From contig JABGXB010000003.1 in NCBI GenBank assembly GCA_018675975.1, positions 331,821 to 395,820 of the forward strand: a stretch of 64,000 bases of DNA. The letters are read 5' to 3'. A program made the position numbers and the translations under genes. The stretch comes from Candidatus Woesearchaeota archaeon (lineage in GTDB: Archaea > Nanobdellota > Nanobdellia > Woesearchaeales > JABGXB01). How positions within the stretch are numbered: the stretch's first letter is position 1; each line of letters starts with the position of its first letter. The notes under the pieces are model-generated. The model was not told the DNA's origin, did not search any database, and saw nothing but the letters and a program-made list of their open reading frames with translations. Below, one piece after another: positions 20,773 through 31,261 of this stretch.

Positions 20773-21261
20773 ATGATAAGAAATTTAAAAAAATTAAATT
20801 CAAAAGAAAAAAAAAACATATTAAATTTATTAAAAGAAAATTATGGTTTTAATAAAGATTTGAATGAATATACTTTTTTCATTAATAAAAATGATAAAAT
20901 AAATTTAATAAATACAGAAACATATGAATTAATTGATTTTGACGATTATAGAGTTGATTCTATTGGTGTTTATTTTGGAGAATTAATAAATAATACAATT
21001 CGTTTATCTATAGAAGGATCTCAATTAATAGGACCATCTTGTAATAGAAATATAATTGAATTGAATGAAAATCAGTTAAATTTATGGATTAGAGGAAAAG
21101 ATGTTGAAATAGATAAAGAAGGAAATGATTTTTTTTTAATTAAATACAAAGAAGATTATATTGCTTGTGGAAAATTAAAAAATAAAATATTATTAAATTT
21201 TGTTTCTAAAGCAAGAACAATTAGCGCAAAAATTGAAGATGAGTGTAAAGCAAAAATTTAA
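20773..21261 (+). CDS. PUA-domain-like protein (Nip7 / NOL1 C-terminal-like)
   Basis: Short protein with IRGKDVEID...DYIACGKLKNKILLNFVSKARTI, PUA-like pattern. Confidence 0.55.
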   Translation: MIRNLKKLNSKEKKNILNLLKENYGFNKDLNEYTFFINKNDKINLINTETYELIDFDDYRVDSIGVYFGELINNTIRLSIEGSQLIGPSCNRNIIELNENQLNLWIRGKDVEIDKEGNDFFLIKYKEDYIACGKLKNKILLNFVSKARTISAKIEDECKAKI

Positions 21262-21698
21262 TTATTAAAAGACCAAATTTTATCCCCAATATGATGAATA
21301 TTTTTTAAAACTTTTCCAGAAGACATATTTTTTATATCATTACTTGAAAACAGAGCTATACAAATAGAAATTGCTTTTTTATTTTTCTCATCAATAATGG
21401 CAACAAATTCATCTTTTTCAAAATCGTCTAATTCTACTATGCCTGGTTTCATTAAATCAGCACCCTTACATATAAATGGAACTGCTGGCATATCAATTGT
21501 TACTGTTTTTAAATTCATTAAATCAGATTTCAAACTCGGTATAAAATTATTATTATATTTAAAAAATAAAATATTATTGTCAACAGATAAATAAAAATCA
21601 TCAATTAATTTAACTAATGATTTTAAATTTATATTTAAATTATTTTCTAAATTAATTTTTTTAATTTCTTTTTTTGATAAAGTTAATAATTTAACCAT
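21258..21698 (-). CDS. PUA-domain RNA-binding protein (MCT-1/Tma20-like)
   Basis: TVTIDMPAVPFICKGADLMKPGIVELDDFEKDEFVAIIDEKNKKAISICIAL. Confidence 0.85.
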   Translation of the reverse strand: MVKLLTLSKKEIKKINLENNLNINLKSLVKLIDDFYLSVDNNILFFKYNNNFIPSLKSDLMNLKTVTIDMPAVPFICKGADLMKPGIVELDDFEKDEFVAIIDEKNKKAISICIALFSSNDIKNMSSGKVLKNIHHIGDKIWSFNN

Positions 21699-21756
21699 AA
21701 AAAGAGAAAAATAAAATACTTAATAAACTTAAGTAGAGTTAATTAACTATTGTTAT

Positions 21757-22152
21757 TTATTTTATTCCCCTTAAAATAATTTTTAATTTGGCACTAGTAT
21801 TTTTAATTTTTAATATTAATTTTTTATTTATATCACTAGCAGCTTTTTCACTAAAAGTTCCAAAAGTATTATCACTTTCAAAATAACTTTTTCTAAAAGT
21901 TAAAACATCTTTTGATATAAAATAGGGATTAATATTACACATAAAACTATCTTCCACATCATCACATATCAAAATTACATTCATTAAATTATAATTTAAA
22001 AATTCTTTTAATTTTTCAAATTCAAATGTTGCCTTTAAACCCAATATTGAAGTTTCATCTAATGAAACAAAATCTTTCGTTACAAATTTAATAACTCTTT
22101 GATTAGTAGCTAATATATTTGGATTTCCAATACAAGTAAATATATAGTCCAT
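21757..22152 (-). CDS. DUF371 family protein
   Basis: GNPNILATNQRVIKFVTKDFVSLDETSILGLKATFE resembles DUF371. Confidence 0.75.
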   Translation of the reverse strand: MDYIFTCIGNPNILATNQRVIKFVTKDFVSLDETSILGLKATFEFEKLKEFLNYNLMNVILICDDVEDSFMCNINPYFISKDVLTFRKSYFESDNTFGTFSEKAASDINKKLILKIKNTSAKLKIILRGIK

Positions 22153-22206
22153 ATTTTAATTAATCAAATTTTGTTTAAAAACATTTATTGGTTAAAAAAC
22201 AATTGT

Positions 22207-23565
22207 TTAAATAGATTTAAGTTGTTTTCTTAATTCATTTAATATATCATCTTCAAAATTTTCAGAAAAAGAGTAAGTTCCAGCTTTCGGATGTCCTCCA
22301 CCCATAAAAAAACCATTTGGAAATTTTAGTTTTATTTGTTCAAAAAATTCATTAATTGAAAAATTAATTTCTTCTGAAACTCTAAATGTAAAACCATTAG
22401 CACCCTTACAAACCACTATACTTTTTTTAGAAGTCATTTCATCTCTTATAAGACTTGCAATTTTTGAGGCACCAAAACCAAGTTTTTTTGGCATTATATT
22501 CAAAGTATTTAAATATACAAAATTAAAATTATTAAATTCTTCTTCTTTAATATAAGATTTTAATTTTTCTTTTACAAATAATTTTTTTTTATTTTGTTCA
22601 TCTAAAACCATTTTAAAAATAGTTAAATATTTTTTAGGTTTAATAAAAAAATCATTAAAAAAAATTGAATTTGTATTTGACCTTGTTAAATATGTAAAAT
22701 AATCAACACCTTTTGAATAAATTTCTAAATCATCGCCAAACGTATTATAAAAATTAATTATTTCTGCAGGACATTTATCAGCCATTGCGGGAATTGCAGG
22801 GACATGATCTAATTTATTATAACCCATTTTTTTAATTAATTCATATGTTAAAACCCCGGTACATAAAGAACTATCACCACCTTCTAAATAAGGATTAATA
22901 TGACAATCAACAATTTTATCAACTTCATTTTCACCTATAAAACAATGATGATCAATAACTCCTATAATACAATTAAATTGTTTTAAATATTTTATTGCAA
23001 GTAAATCTTGTTCAGAAGAACCATGATCCAATACTAAAACTAAAGGATTACAAAACCTATTATTTTTAGAAACATCAAAAAAAGCATCTTCTATAGTATA
23101 ATAAGGATCCATCATTAAAGAACGTGTAATTTTTTGTGAATTTGATTCATCATATTTTTTTTTTAAAGAATTTAATACAATTTCAAATTGAACACCAGAA
23201 CTAAATCCATCACAATCATTATCATGTTTAATAAAGATATTCCTACCCTCTATTAAATTAGTTAAAACTACATTAAAAAAAGTTTCAAAACGTTTTTGTA
23301 ATAAATTTAAATGTTCATGTTTTAAAACAAAATGCTCATTATATTTTATATTTTTGTTTATTATTTTATTATATTCTAAAAATGATGTAATTTTTGCAAA
23401 TGATAGATTTCTACCATCATATTTAATATCATAAAACTCTTCTAATTTAATTTCATTAAAAAGATTATTATTTCTACATATTAAATCAAAATTTTTATTT
23501 CCATCACAAAATTTTATTAATTTAATTTTTTCTAAATCAAATTTCGAAATTACTTTAACTTTCAT
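22207..23565 (-). CDS. DHH-family phosphoesterase / RecJ-like nuclease (paralog 2)
   Basis: IKHDNDCDGFSSG, LVLDHGS, VIDHHCFIG, ADKCPAE, GGGHPKAGTYSF. Start taken at the ATGA overlapping the upstream stop. Confidence 0.87.
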   Translation of the reverse strand: MKVKVISKFDLEKIKLIKFCDGNKNFDLICRNNNLFNEIKLEEFYDIKYDGRNLSFAKITSFLEYNKIINKNIKYNEHFVLKHEHLNLLQKRFETFFNVVLTNLIEGRNIFIKHDNDCDGFSSGVQFEIVLNSLKKKYDESNSQKITRSLMMDPYYTIEDAFFDVSKNNRFCNPLVLVLDHGSSEQDLLAIKYLKQFNCIIGVIDHHCFIGENEVDKIVDCHINPYLEGGDSSLCTGVLTYELIKKMGYNKLDHVPAIPAMADKCPAEIINFYNTFGDDLEIYSKGVDYFTYLTRSNTNSIFFNDFFIKPKKYLTIFKMVLDEQNKKKLFVKEKLKSYIKEEEFNNFNFVYLNTLNIMPKKLGFGASKIASLIRDEMTSKKSIVVCKGANGFTFRVSEEINFSINEFFEQIKLKFPNGFFMGGGHPKAGTYSFSENFEDDILNELRKQLKSI

Positions 23566-23834
23566 TGATATACCCATTCACTATGACCAAATGTAATAAT
23601 TAAATCTACGCCCAATTTTTGAGTAAAAAATGGCACATCACAAGCACCATAATTACTTCCAGACCAAAAAACTATTTTTGCATCACTTACTTCCTCAATA
23701 GCTTTTTTAATTTCCATTGAGTTTGGCTTCAAACCACAAGGTAAATGAACTAATATTCTTCTTGGTTTCTTCAATTTTAACTGTTCTTTTAAATTATCTA
23801 ATTCTAAATCATACATAATAGACCTAAAATTCAA
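23562..23834 (-). CDS. Dph2-like protein, N-terminal domain 1 only
   Basis: KPRRILVHLPCGLKP...IVFWSGSNYGACDVPFFTQKLGVDLIITFGHSEWVYQ then TGA; matches only the first domain of archaeal diphthamide synthase Dph2. Confidence 0.78.
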   Translation of the reverse strand: MNFRSIMYDLELDNLKEQLKLKKPRRILVHLPCGLKPNSMEIKKAIEEVSDAKIVFWSGSNYGACDVPFFTQKLGVDLIITFGHSEWVYQ

Positions 23835-23868
23835 AATATTTTTAAACCTTACTCTATATTTTTGATTA

Positions 23869-24627
23869 ATGATTGATTTATTAAAAAAAATTTATGAATT
23901 AAAAAAATGTCATAATATACCAAAACATATAGCAATAATTATGGATGGTAATAGAAGATATGCAATAAATAATAATTTAAATAAAATTGAAGGACACGGA
24001 ATTGCCATTAAAATGATGCAAAATGTCCTATTTCCTACTATTTTTGATAAATTAAAAATTCCAGTAAAAGAATTTTCTTTTTTTGCATTATCCTATGATA
24101 ATTATTATAAGAGAACTAAAGAAGAAATTGAAATTTTAATGAATCACATTAAAAATTTCATACCAAATTTTGCAAAATCTGAATTAGTTAAAAAATGTGG
24201 TATAAAAATTAATATAATTGGAGATATTGAATTATTAGATGAGGATATTCAAAAAGTGTTAAAAAGTGCAGAAGAGGAAACTCAAAATAATAATAATTAT
24301 ATTCTTAATTTTTTAATTATGTATGATGGACAAGAAGAAATTGTTAATGCAACTAAAAAAATTGTAAAAGATTCTATTAAAAATAAAATAAAGATTGAAG
24401 ATATTAACTCAGATTTAATAAGATCATATTGTGTAACTAGTAGAACTAGTAAACCAGATTTAATTATTAGAACAAGTAATGAAAAAAGATTGAGTGGCTT
24501 TTTTCTTTTTGATTCATATTATTCAGAATTTATATTCTTAGAAAAAAATTGGCCAGAAGTTAATGCAAGTGATTTAATAGATTGCATAATTGAATATACA
24601 AAGAGAGAGATAAGAAACGGTAAATAA
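23869..24627 (+). CDS. uppS: cis-prenyltransferase (undecaprenyl diphosphate synthase family)
   Basis: IPKHIAIIMDGNRRYA...GH..., FFALSYDNYYKRTKEE, PDLIIRTSNEKRLSGFFLFDSYYSEFIF. Confidence 0.94.
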   Translation: MIDLLKKIYELKKCHNIPKHIAIIMDGNRRYAINNNLNKIEGHGIAIKMMQNVLFPTIFDKLKIPVKEFSFFALSYDNYYKRTKEEIEILMNHIKNFIPNFAKSELVKKCGIKINIIGDIELLDEDIQKVLKSAEEETQNNNNYILNFLIMYDGQEEIVNATKKIVKDSIKNKIKIEDINSDLIRSYCVTSRTSKPDLIIRTSNEKRLSGFFLFDSYYSEFIFLEKNWPEVNASDLIDCIIEYTKREIRNGK

Positions 24628-24648
24628 AGTAACCACTGTTTAGTTAAA

Positions 24649-24656
24649 TTTATAAA
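24649..24656 (+). promoter_or_regulatory. TATA box upstream of orphan A
   Basis: TTTATAAA about 25 nt upstream of the ATG at 24678. Confidence 0.55.
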
Positions 24657-24677
24657 AAACAAATTAGACAAAACCCC

Positions 24678-26606
24678 ATGAAATGGTTAACTAAAGCTCT
24701 AGTTTCACTATATTGTATTTTTCCGACTTTTGGACAAAATTGTAAAATATATGAAGGTAATAGTAAAAATATTTATAATAATATTTTAAAAGTAAAAAAA
24801 CCATATGAAATTAAAGATGCATTTTCTGACATTAAAAAATGTCAAATTAAATCTGAAGAAAAATTAAAAGGAATCGCAACCTATTTTCTAGAAGAAAAAA
24901 AAACTGAAAATCCTTTTTCAATATTATCCATATTAAATTATCGTCAAGGCGCAAGTAATTATCAAAAATTAAATGATCGAATTGTTAAATCAGTTATGAA
25001 TTTTATAACGGCATTAAATTATTATGATACATCAAATCATAATTTAGAATCACAAATTCTCACTACCGATGTTAATTTAACTGTTGAAGAATCTGAAAAT
25101 GCAAAATGGCAAAACAGTGAATTTAATTTACAGGAAGAAGCAAAAAAAATACCTGAAAAATTAATTGACATTGTTAATTCATTTGAATCTGAAGAAAGAT
25201 TAATTTTTATTCAAACATTGTCTGCATTAAGAACATATTTTTGTGATTTTTATAATACACGACAAAGTAATACTAATAATATAAATTTTGAAAATAATAG
25301 TGAATTATCAGGTACAATAATTAATTTAAATTATATTCAAAATAATTTTGGAAATAATAATATACTATTTTATTCTTTGAGTAATTTATACCAAGGATTA
25401 AGTATATTAAGACAAAGCGATATGAATTTAAATTCTGATGAGGTTTATAGTACAACTGGAAATAAATTAAAAGATTTTTATAGTGAATTATTATTAACTG
25501 ATTTAAAAGGATTAGAAGAATTATCAAAAGAATTTGATCACATTTACAAAGAAAGTGCAAAAGAATATATGAAAACTTTAAGTTTACTTGAAACAAGTAA
25601 AAATAAATTTCAAACAAGACATGCAAAACAAATTAATAAAAAATTTTCACAATTAAAAGGCAATGAATTATTTAATTTATATGGACAAAATAATTCCAAA
25701 ACAAAAGACATATTATTTACAGATGCAAGTCAAATTAGTGATTATGTAGCTGTAAGTTCTGTTATTTTAAATATATTAAATGATTTTGAAGTATTTGATA
25801 GATTAATAACAAGCAGTATAAGATTTAGAGTTCATTATGATCAATCCAAATATACTTCAATTGATATTGATACAAATGACTTATCAAAATTATTTTTAAA
25901 TAATGATATTTTAAAAATTAAACAATCAAATTTATTATTTCAAAAAGGAGTAAAAGTATTAGAAAAATTTGTAAAAGAAAAAAAATTAGAAAATATTTTA
26001 GGTGAAGATGAAAAATTAAATAACCCTAGAGAATATTTAAATGCAATTAAAGAATATAATAAGTACAATTTAAGGTTAAAAAATCAAAGATTAAATTGGA
26101 GAGACACAATTTTTAAAAGTTTAATTCAAATGCCTAAAAATTATATTAAATCAATATTTGGATTAGCACAAATTCCAAATGAAATACTTAGAGTTTTAAG
26201 AGGAAAACAAAATTTAACTAATGGTATAATTAATAGTTTAAATAAATATTTTAATTTTCAAATGAATAGAGCTTATTTACAAACACCAGAAAAATTATTA
26301 TTAAATACTTCAATACATAGAGCCATTGAATCTGATAAAAATCCATTAAAAGATCATTTTCAAAATGACATATTATCAACTATTTTAAATATGACTTTAC
26401 CTATTTATTCACAAATTAATTTTGATATAAAACAAACAGTTAATCAAATAAGGTCAAATTTTAGTAAATTAATAAAAAATCCAAAAAAAGAAAGTAAACG
26501 AATATTACCAATATTATATAATTCATTTTTAGTTAAACAATCAATAACTGATAATAATAGTAATATTAAAGATCAAATAGATTCAGATATTGAAAGATTT
26601 AAATAA
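24678..26606 (+). CDS. Hypothetical secreted protein (orphan A)
   Basis: Signal-peptide-like MKWLTKALVSLYCIFPTFGQN; long helical protein, no family recognised. Confidence 0.7.
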   Translation: MKWLTKALVSLYCIFPTFGQNCKIYEGNSKNIYNNILKVKKPYEIKDAFSDIKKCQIKSEEKLKGIATYFLEEKKTENPFSILSILNYRQGASNYQKLNDRIVKSVMNFITALNYYDTSNHNLESQILTTDVNLTVEESENAKWQNSEFNLQEEAKKIPEKLIDIVNSFESEERLIFIQTLSALRTYFCDFYNTRQSNTNNINFENNSELSGTIINLNYIQNNFGNNNILFYSLSNLYQGLSILRQSDMNLNSDEVYSTTGNKLKDFYSELLLTDLKGLEELSKEFDHIYKESAKEYMKTLSLLETSKNKFQTRHAKQINKKFSQLKGNELFNLYGQNNSKTKDILFTDASQISDYVAVSSVILNILNDFEVFDRLITSSIRFRVHYDQSKYTSIDIDTNDLSKLFLNNDILKIKQSNLLFQKGVKVLEKFVKEKKLENILGEDEKLNNPREYLNAIKEYNKYNLRLKNQRLNWRDTIFKSLIQMPKNYIKSIFGLAQIPNEILRVLRGKQNLTNGIINSLNKYFNFQMNRAYLQTPEKLLLNTSIHRAIESDKNPLKDHFQNDILSTILNMTLPIYSQINFDIKQTVNQIRSNFSKLIKNPKKESKRILPILYNSFLVKQSITDNNSNIKDQIDSDIERFK

Positions 26607-26704
26607 TGTATAATAATTGTAAAATAAGACAAAAAAATCACAAAATCAAAAGAAAAATTTATAAATAACCACAAATCAGTGGTAACTGATAAAAAGGTAT
26701 AAAT

Positions 26705-28573
26705 ATGTCAGAAGAAAACACTCAAATTACAAAATCACAGGAAACATCACAGTTACCAGGAATTCTTAAAAGCTTTGGTAAAAGATTTAAAGGAATGGAA
26801 AGTCAATTAATGAATAGTGGAATTCGTGAAATATTAAGCCGAGATAATACATTATTAAAATTATTTTTAACAGAATATGAAACAAGTGATAGATTTGCAC
26901 CACAAGGTGTTGAAACTTTAGAAAATGTTGATTTTTTAAAAGCAATTTTAGCACAAACAATTCTTCCCGGTTTTGAAACTTTATATATTAAAAGACCAGT
27001 ACAATCCAAATCAAATGAAAGTAATTTAGAAAGAGTATTAAGTGTAGATTATGGAACTTGTTTTTCAATTCACAAAACAAATAGTCAATCTGAAAACAAT
27101 CAAAATGGACAATTAAAACAATTATATAAATTTGATAATAATAGTGGTGAATTAAATGATATTATACCTAGTATTGTAAATGCTTCATTTGAATCTCAAT
27201 TAAATATATTAGATTTATTTTTAGATAATTATAAATTACAAATGAAATCTATTGAAGGTGGTTTATTAAGTTTTAAAAGTAAAGATCAAACACCAGAACA
27301 AGATGCATTAGAAGATTTTGTTTCTGAAAATTTAATTGGAAATGTTAGTTTTGACAAAAAATATAATAATAATATTCAAAAAATTATAGATGCAATTGAT
27401 TCAAAATTAGAAGATATTTATTCAATAACTGAAAGTTTAAATCAAGCATTAAATTTAGATCCATATAAATTAAATGAATTATTCGCATCCAAAGATGAGT
27501 CTGCATTAAATACTGGAGAAACATTAAAATCTATTTTAAATAAAAACTCTTTTGTTTTTAATGAAGAAAATGAACATCTACAAATTGGTGAATATCAAAC
27601 AATTTTAGCAGAACAAATAAAAGAAACAATTAAAGGTTACAAATCAGATTTAGAAAAAATTGAAAGTAAATTTGAATCACGTAAAAAAGATTATGAAGTA
27701 TTAAGAGAAAGTTTAAATCAGAGTTCTCAAAATAAAAAGAATACTGCATACTTCGTTAGTCTTGGTTTAGCAGCAACGCTAGGTTGTAGTTTTTTATATC
27801 ATCAAAATTCACAAACTCAAGACGCCCAAGAAACACTTTCTGATCAAGTTATAATATTAGGTGATAATGCAAATGATGCAGCAAATAATGCAGGAAATGC
27901 AGCAAAGTATGCAAGGGATGCAGCTAACAATGCAGACAAGTCATTAATAGCCGCTAACAATATTTATGTAGATTCACAAAAACAAATGACAATAGCAAGT
28001 AATGTTTTAGGTCAAGGAAAAACATTAGTTGAAAATTCAAATACACAAACTAAAGAAGCAAAAAGAATAGCTAAGGCAGCAGAAGAAAAAGTAAAATTAG
28101 CAATAAAACTCGCTAAATTAGCAGAAGATAACGCTAAAAAAGAAAGACAAGATAGAATAAAGGCACAAAAATTATACAAATCATCTTTAAAAGATTTAAA
28201 TGATTCTAGAAGTCAAAATCAATCTACAGTAACTAGTTTGAATAATTTGTTTGAAAGATTAAAAAATTATAGAATTCAAAATGAATCAAGTTCTTTTCAA
28301 ACAAATTATGGAAGTCAAGAAGAACCTATATATCAATCAGAAGAAACAGCTCCAATATATTCACCACAACCTCAAGCACAGAGCGGTGATTTATTAACTG
28401 GTAAATGGATTACTGGACCAACTAATATATATAAAAATTCTTTAAGTTCATTTGTAAAAGGAAAATTGTATACATGTTCAAAAGAGCAAAATGGTGGTGC
28501 AGAAGAAGTAACTATTTTTAGAATAAATAAGATCTTAGAAGCTTGTGGTTCACAACCAATAAAAATCAAATAG
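26705..28573 (+). CDS. Hypothetical protein with central TM and Ala-rich coiled coil (orphan B)
   Basis: AYFVSLGLAATLGCSFLYH TM-like segment then ANDAANNAGNAAKYARDAANNADKSLIAANN...; SD AAGGT before ATG. Confidence 0.7.
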   Translation: MSEENTQITKSQETSQLPGILKSFGKRFKGMESQLMNSGIREILSRDNTLLKLFLTEYETSDRFAPQGVETLENVDFLKAILAQTILPGFETLYIKRPVQSKSNESNLERVLSVDYGTCFSIHKTNSQSENNQNGQLKQLYKFDNNSGELNDIIPSIVNASFESQLNILDLFLDNYKLQMKSIEGGLLSFKSKDQTPEQDALEDFVSENLIGNVSFDKKYNNNIQKIIDAIDSKLEDIYSITESLNQALNLDPYKLNELFASKDESALNTGETLKSILNKNSFVFNEENEHLQIGEYQTILAEQIKETIKGYKSDLEKIESKFESRKKDYEVLRESLNQSSQNKKNTAYFVSLGLAATLGCSFLYHQNSQTQDAQETLSDQVIILGDNANDAANNAGNAAKYARDAANNADKSLIAANNIYVDSQKQMTIASNVLGQGKTLVENSNTQTKEAKRIAKAAEEKVKLAIKLAKLAEDNAKKERQDRIKAQKLYKSSLKDLNDSRSQNQSTVTSLNNLFERLKNYRIQNESSSFQTNYGSQEEPIYQSEETAPIYSPQPQAQSGDLLTGKWITGPTNIYKNSLSSFVKGKLYTCSKEQNGGAEEVTIFRINKILEACGSQPIKIK

Positions 28574-28600
28574 AATTTTAACTAAATAGGTAAAACCAAA

Positions 28601-31111
28601 ATGAAATTTTTCAATTTTTTTAGTGAGAATTTAAAAAAATTAAAAAACCTATATTTTTCTTTAAATCAAAAAGAAGAATTACTTATGCCCAATAAAATAT
28701 ATTTTAATAATACTAGAAAAACTAATGCACATTTAGAAGAAATGTTAAGTTCTGGTATTTCTGCAAAATTAATAGAAGGTCCACAATTATATGTAGTTCC
28801 AAAACCATTGAATTATTTTAGTGAAGAAATACAAACTTATGGAAGTGCACTTACACAATCAATTGGAATTGTATCCGACATTCAACAATTTTGTAATATT
28901 GCAAAAAAATTAGAAAAAATATTTGTAAAAAGAGAAGATATGATAACAATTGAAGATACAATTGATATTGAACCAAATTTAGAATTAGTTAGTGAAAGTG
29001 ATTATGATATTGTTAAATATTTACAAAATGTATTAAAAACGAGTCAAAATTATGCAGAAGATAAAATTGTAGAATTTTTTTTTCCAAATTATAAATCAGA
29101 AAAAAAATCACCTGAAAAATTATTAGAAGAAAAAGTAAAAGAATATGAAAGTTTACCTGTTGATTATGATAAAACTAAAAATATAATTCGTGAGCTTTCA
29201 AATACAAGTAATATATTTTTATTTGGGAGAAATTTACTGCAATCAAGTAAATATAATAAATTAGATGAAAAAGAAAAAAAAATAGTAAAAAACAAATTTT
29301 ACAATCACATTCCAAATTTATTAAAATTTTTAAAATCACCAAAAGTATATTTAGTTAATGAATTAAATATAAATGAAAAATATGTAAATGAAAACTTCAA
29401 TTCTAAAATTAATAGCGAAAATTTAAAACAAAATTTGGCAGAATATTTTAATTTGCAAAACATAAGAATGAGTTTGTTTGGTGAAAGAGAAAGAGAGAAA
29501 AAAAGCGAAATTGTAGTTGAAAATAAAAATCATGAACAAAATAAATTAAGTAAAAATGAATGGAAAGAAATATTATTAGATTTTTCATACTTTATTTTGG
29601 GAGAAGAATATGGTTCTTCAGAATGTGTGTCTGAAAATTTAAAAAGTATTGCAAATGTTCAAGCAGAAAGTTCAATGCTTTTACAAGCAATATATAAAAC
29701 ATTTGAAGGGGGAGAAGAAATTAATCCCACATTATTAAATATATTTTGGCCAAAATATATTTCAGAATTAGGAAATAAAAATAGTTCTGGTAATAAAATA
29801 ATTAACTTGAATAAAGAATCAAATGTGGGAGATGAATTCATTAATAGTATAATAAATGAATATAAGAGTGCAAAAAAAAGATCAATAACTCTTTCAGATT
29901 TAGTTAAGACAATCCCAGAATCAAACATAGAAAAAAAAGATGAATATAAACAATTAATTTATCAAACTTCAATGACAGTACTATATGGTTCATTATTAGA
30001 ATTAAAAAGAAGAAATATAACTATTGAAAGTAATTATATGATTACGAATTATATTAATACAATATTGCAAAGCTCAGGGTTACCATTATTATATGAAATT
30101 ACAAATAAAAATGGAACTGGAGAAACAAATACAGAAATAGAAAAAAAACAAGCCATATTAGATAAAATTAATGAAAATTTAAAAATCTTATTTTGTGAAT
30201 CAAAAACAAATAACCATCATGGAAGAATATCAAGATCAACTATTGATTATATTTTTATTAATGGTGTCAAAAGTGACCATAATCAAATGGAATCATTAAG
30301 AACATTACCACAAAATGCTTATACAAGCTCACAAAAAAATAATACAGAAATATTTAAATTATTATTTAACTCAGATTTGTCAACTGTAATTTTTAACTTT
30401 ATAAGATTTTTATCTAAATATAAAAATAATGCATTAGAAAAATTAAAAGATGAAGTTAAAAAGAAAAAATATGAAAGATTTTACAAATTAAATGAACATC
30501 TTGCATTAGCAACACTTAATTCAAAATTTTTAAATGAACAATTATTTACAATAGAAGATAATAGTGAAGAGTTTAATGAATTTAAATCTTTATTCAAAAT
30601 TGATGAAAATGAAACACCATATGTAAGAGATGGATTAATTAATGGACAAATAATTGATTTAATTAGAAGACCATTAACAAAAGAAGATTTAATTGTTAAA
30701 AACATATTAAATACAGATAAAAATTTTATTGGAATAGATGTTAATGATGATGAATATAAAAAATTATTAAAAGAAGGAACATTAGGTCTATTACAAACTA
30801 CATTTCCCCAAACACATTTTATAAAAAAATCACAATTAGAAGAAATATCAAAAAGAAAAATAAGTCAAAGTGAAATTGAAAAATTAAAAAGAAAAAATAA
30901 AAAAATAAATTTAAGTGCAGTAAAAAAAAACATAAAAAAAAAGAAAAAAGAACAAAAAAAAGCAACTCAAGAATTAAAAGAAGAAAACAATATTGCTGAA
31001 AGTCAAAATATTCTTAAAAGACTTTCAAAATTAACAGATTCTGAAAAAGTATTATTAGAAATGGGTAAAAGTGAAACTCAAAATTTAATTACTTTTAATC
31101 AACAAAACTAG
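28601..31111 (+). CDS. Hypothetical 836-aa protein with Lys-rich C-terminal region (orphan C)
   Basis: Long ORF starting 28 bp after orphan B; no family recognised. Confidence 0.7.
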   Translation: MKFFNFFSENLKKLKNLYFSLNQKEELLMPNKIYFNNTRKTNAHLEEMLSSGISAKLIEGPQLYVVPKPLNYFSEEIQTYGSALTQSIGIVSDIQQFCNIAKKLEKIFVKREDMITIEDTIDIEPNLELVSESDYDIVKYLQNVLKTSQNYAEDKIVEFFFPNYKSEKKSPEKLLEEKVKEYESLPVDYDKTKNIIRELSNTSNIFLFGRNLLQSSKYNKLDEKEKKIVKNKFYNHIPNLLKFLKSPKVYLVNELNINEKYVNENFNSKINSENLKQNLAEYFNLQNIRMSLFGEREREKKSEIVVENKNHEQNKLSKNEWKEILLDFSYFILGEEYGSSECVSENLKSIANVQAESSMLLQAIYKTFEGGEEINPTLLNIFWPKYISELGNKNSSGNKIINLNKESNVGDEFINSIINEYKSAKKRSITLSDLVKTIPESNIEKKDEYKQLIYQTSMTVLYGSLLELKRRNITIESNYMITNYINTILQSSGLPLLYEITNKNGTGETNTEIEKKQAILDKINENLKILFCESKTNNHHGRISRSTIDYIFINGVKSDHNQMESLRTLPQNAYTSSQKNNTEIFKLLFNSDLSTVIFNFIRFLSKYKNNALEKLKDEVKKKKYERFYKLNEHLALATLNSKFLNEQLFTIEDNSEEFNEFKSLFKIDENETPYVRDGLINGQIIDLIRRPLTKEDLIVKNILNTDKNFIGIDVNDDEYKKLLKEGTLGLLQTTFPQTHFIKKSQLEEISKRKISQSEIEKLKRKNKKINLSAVKKNIKKKKKEQKKATQELKEENNIAESQNILKRLSKLTDSEKVLLEMGKSETQNLITFNQQN

Positions 31112-31261
31112 AACATATACATTACAAAACCAGATGTTTTAAAATTATTTAAAAGACTCTATAAAATCTATATTTTTTGAAATACAAAGTTATTCAAATA
31201 AATATTTATAAAAGTAATAATAACACTAAAAAGATAATTATACTATAATATAGTAAAATTT

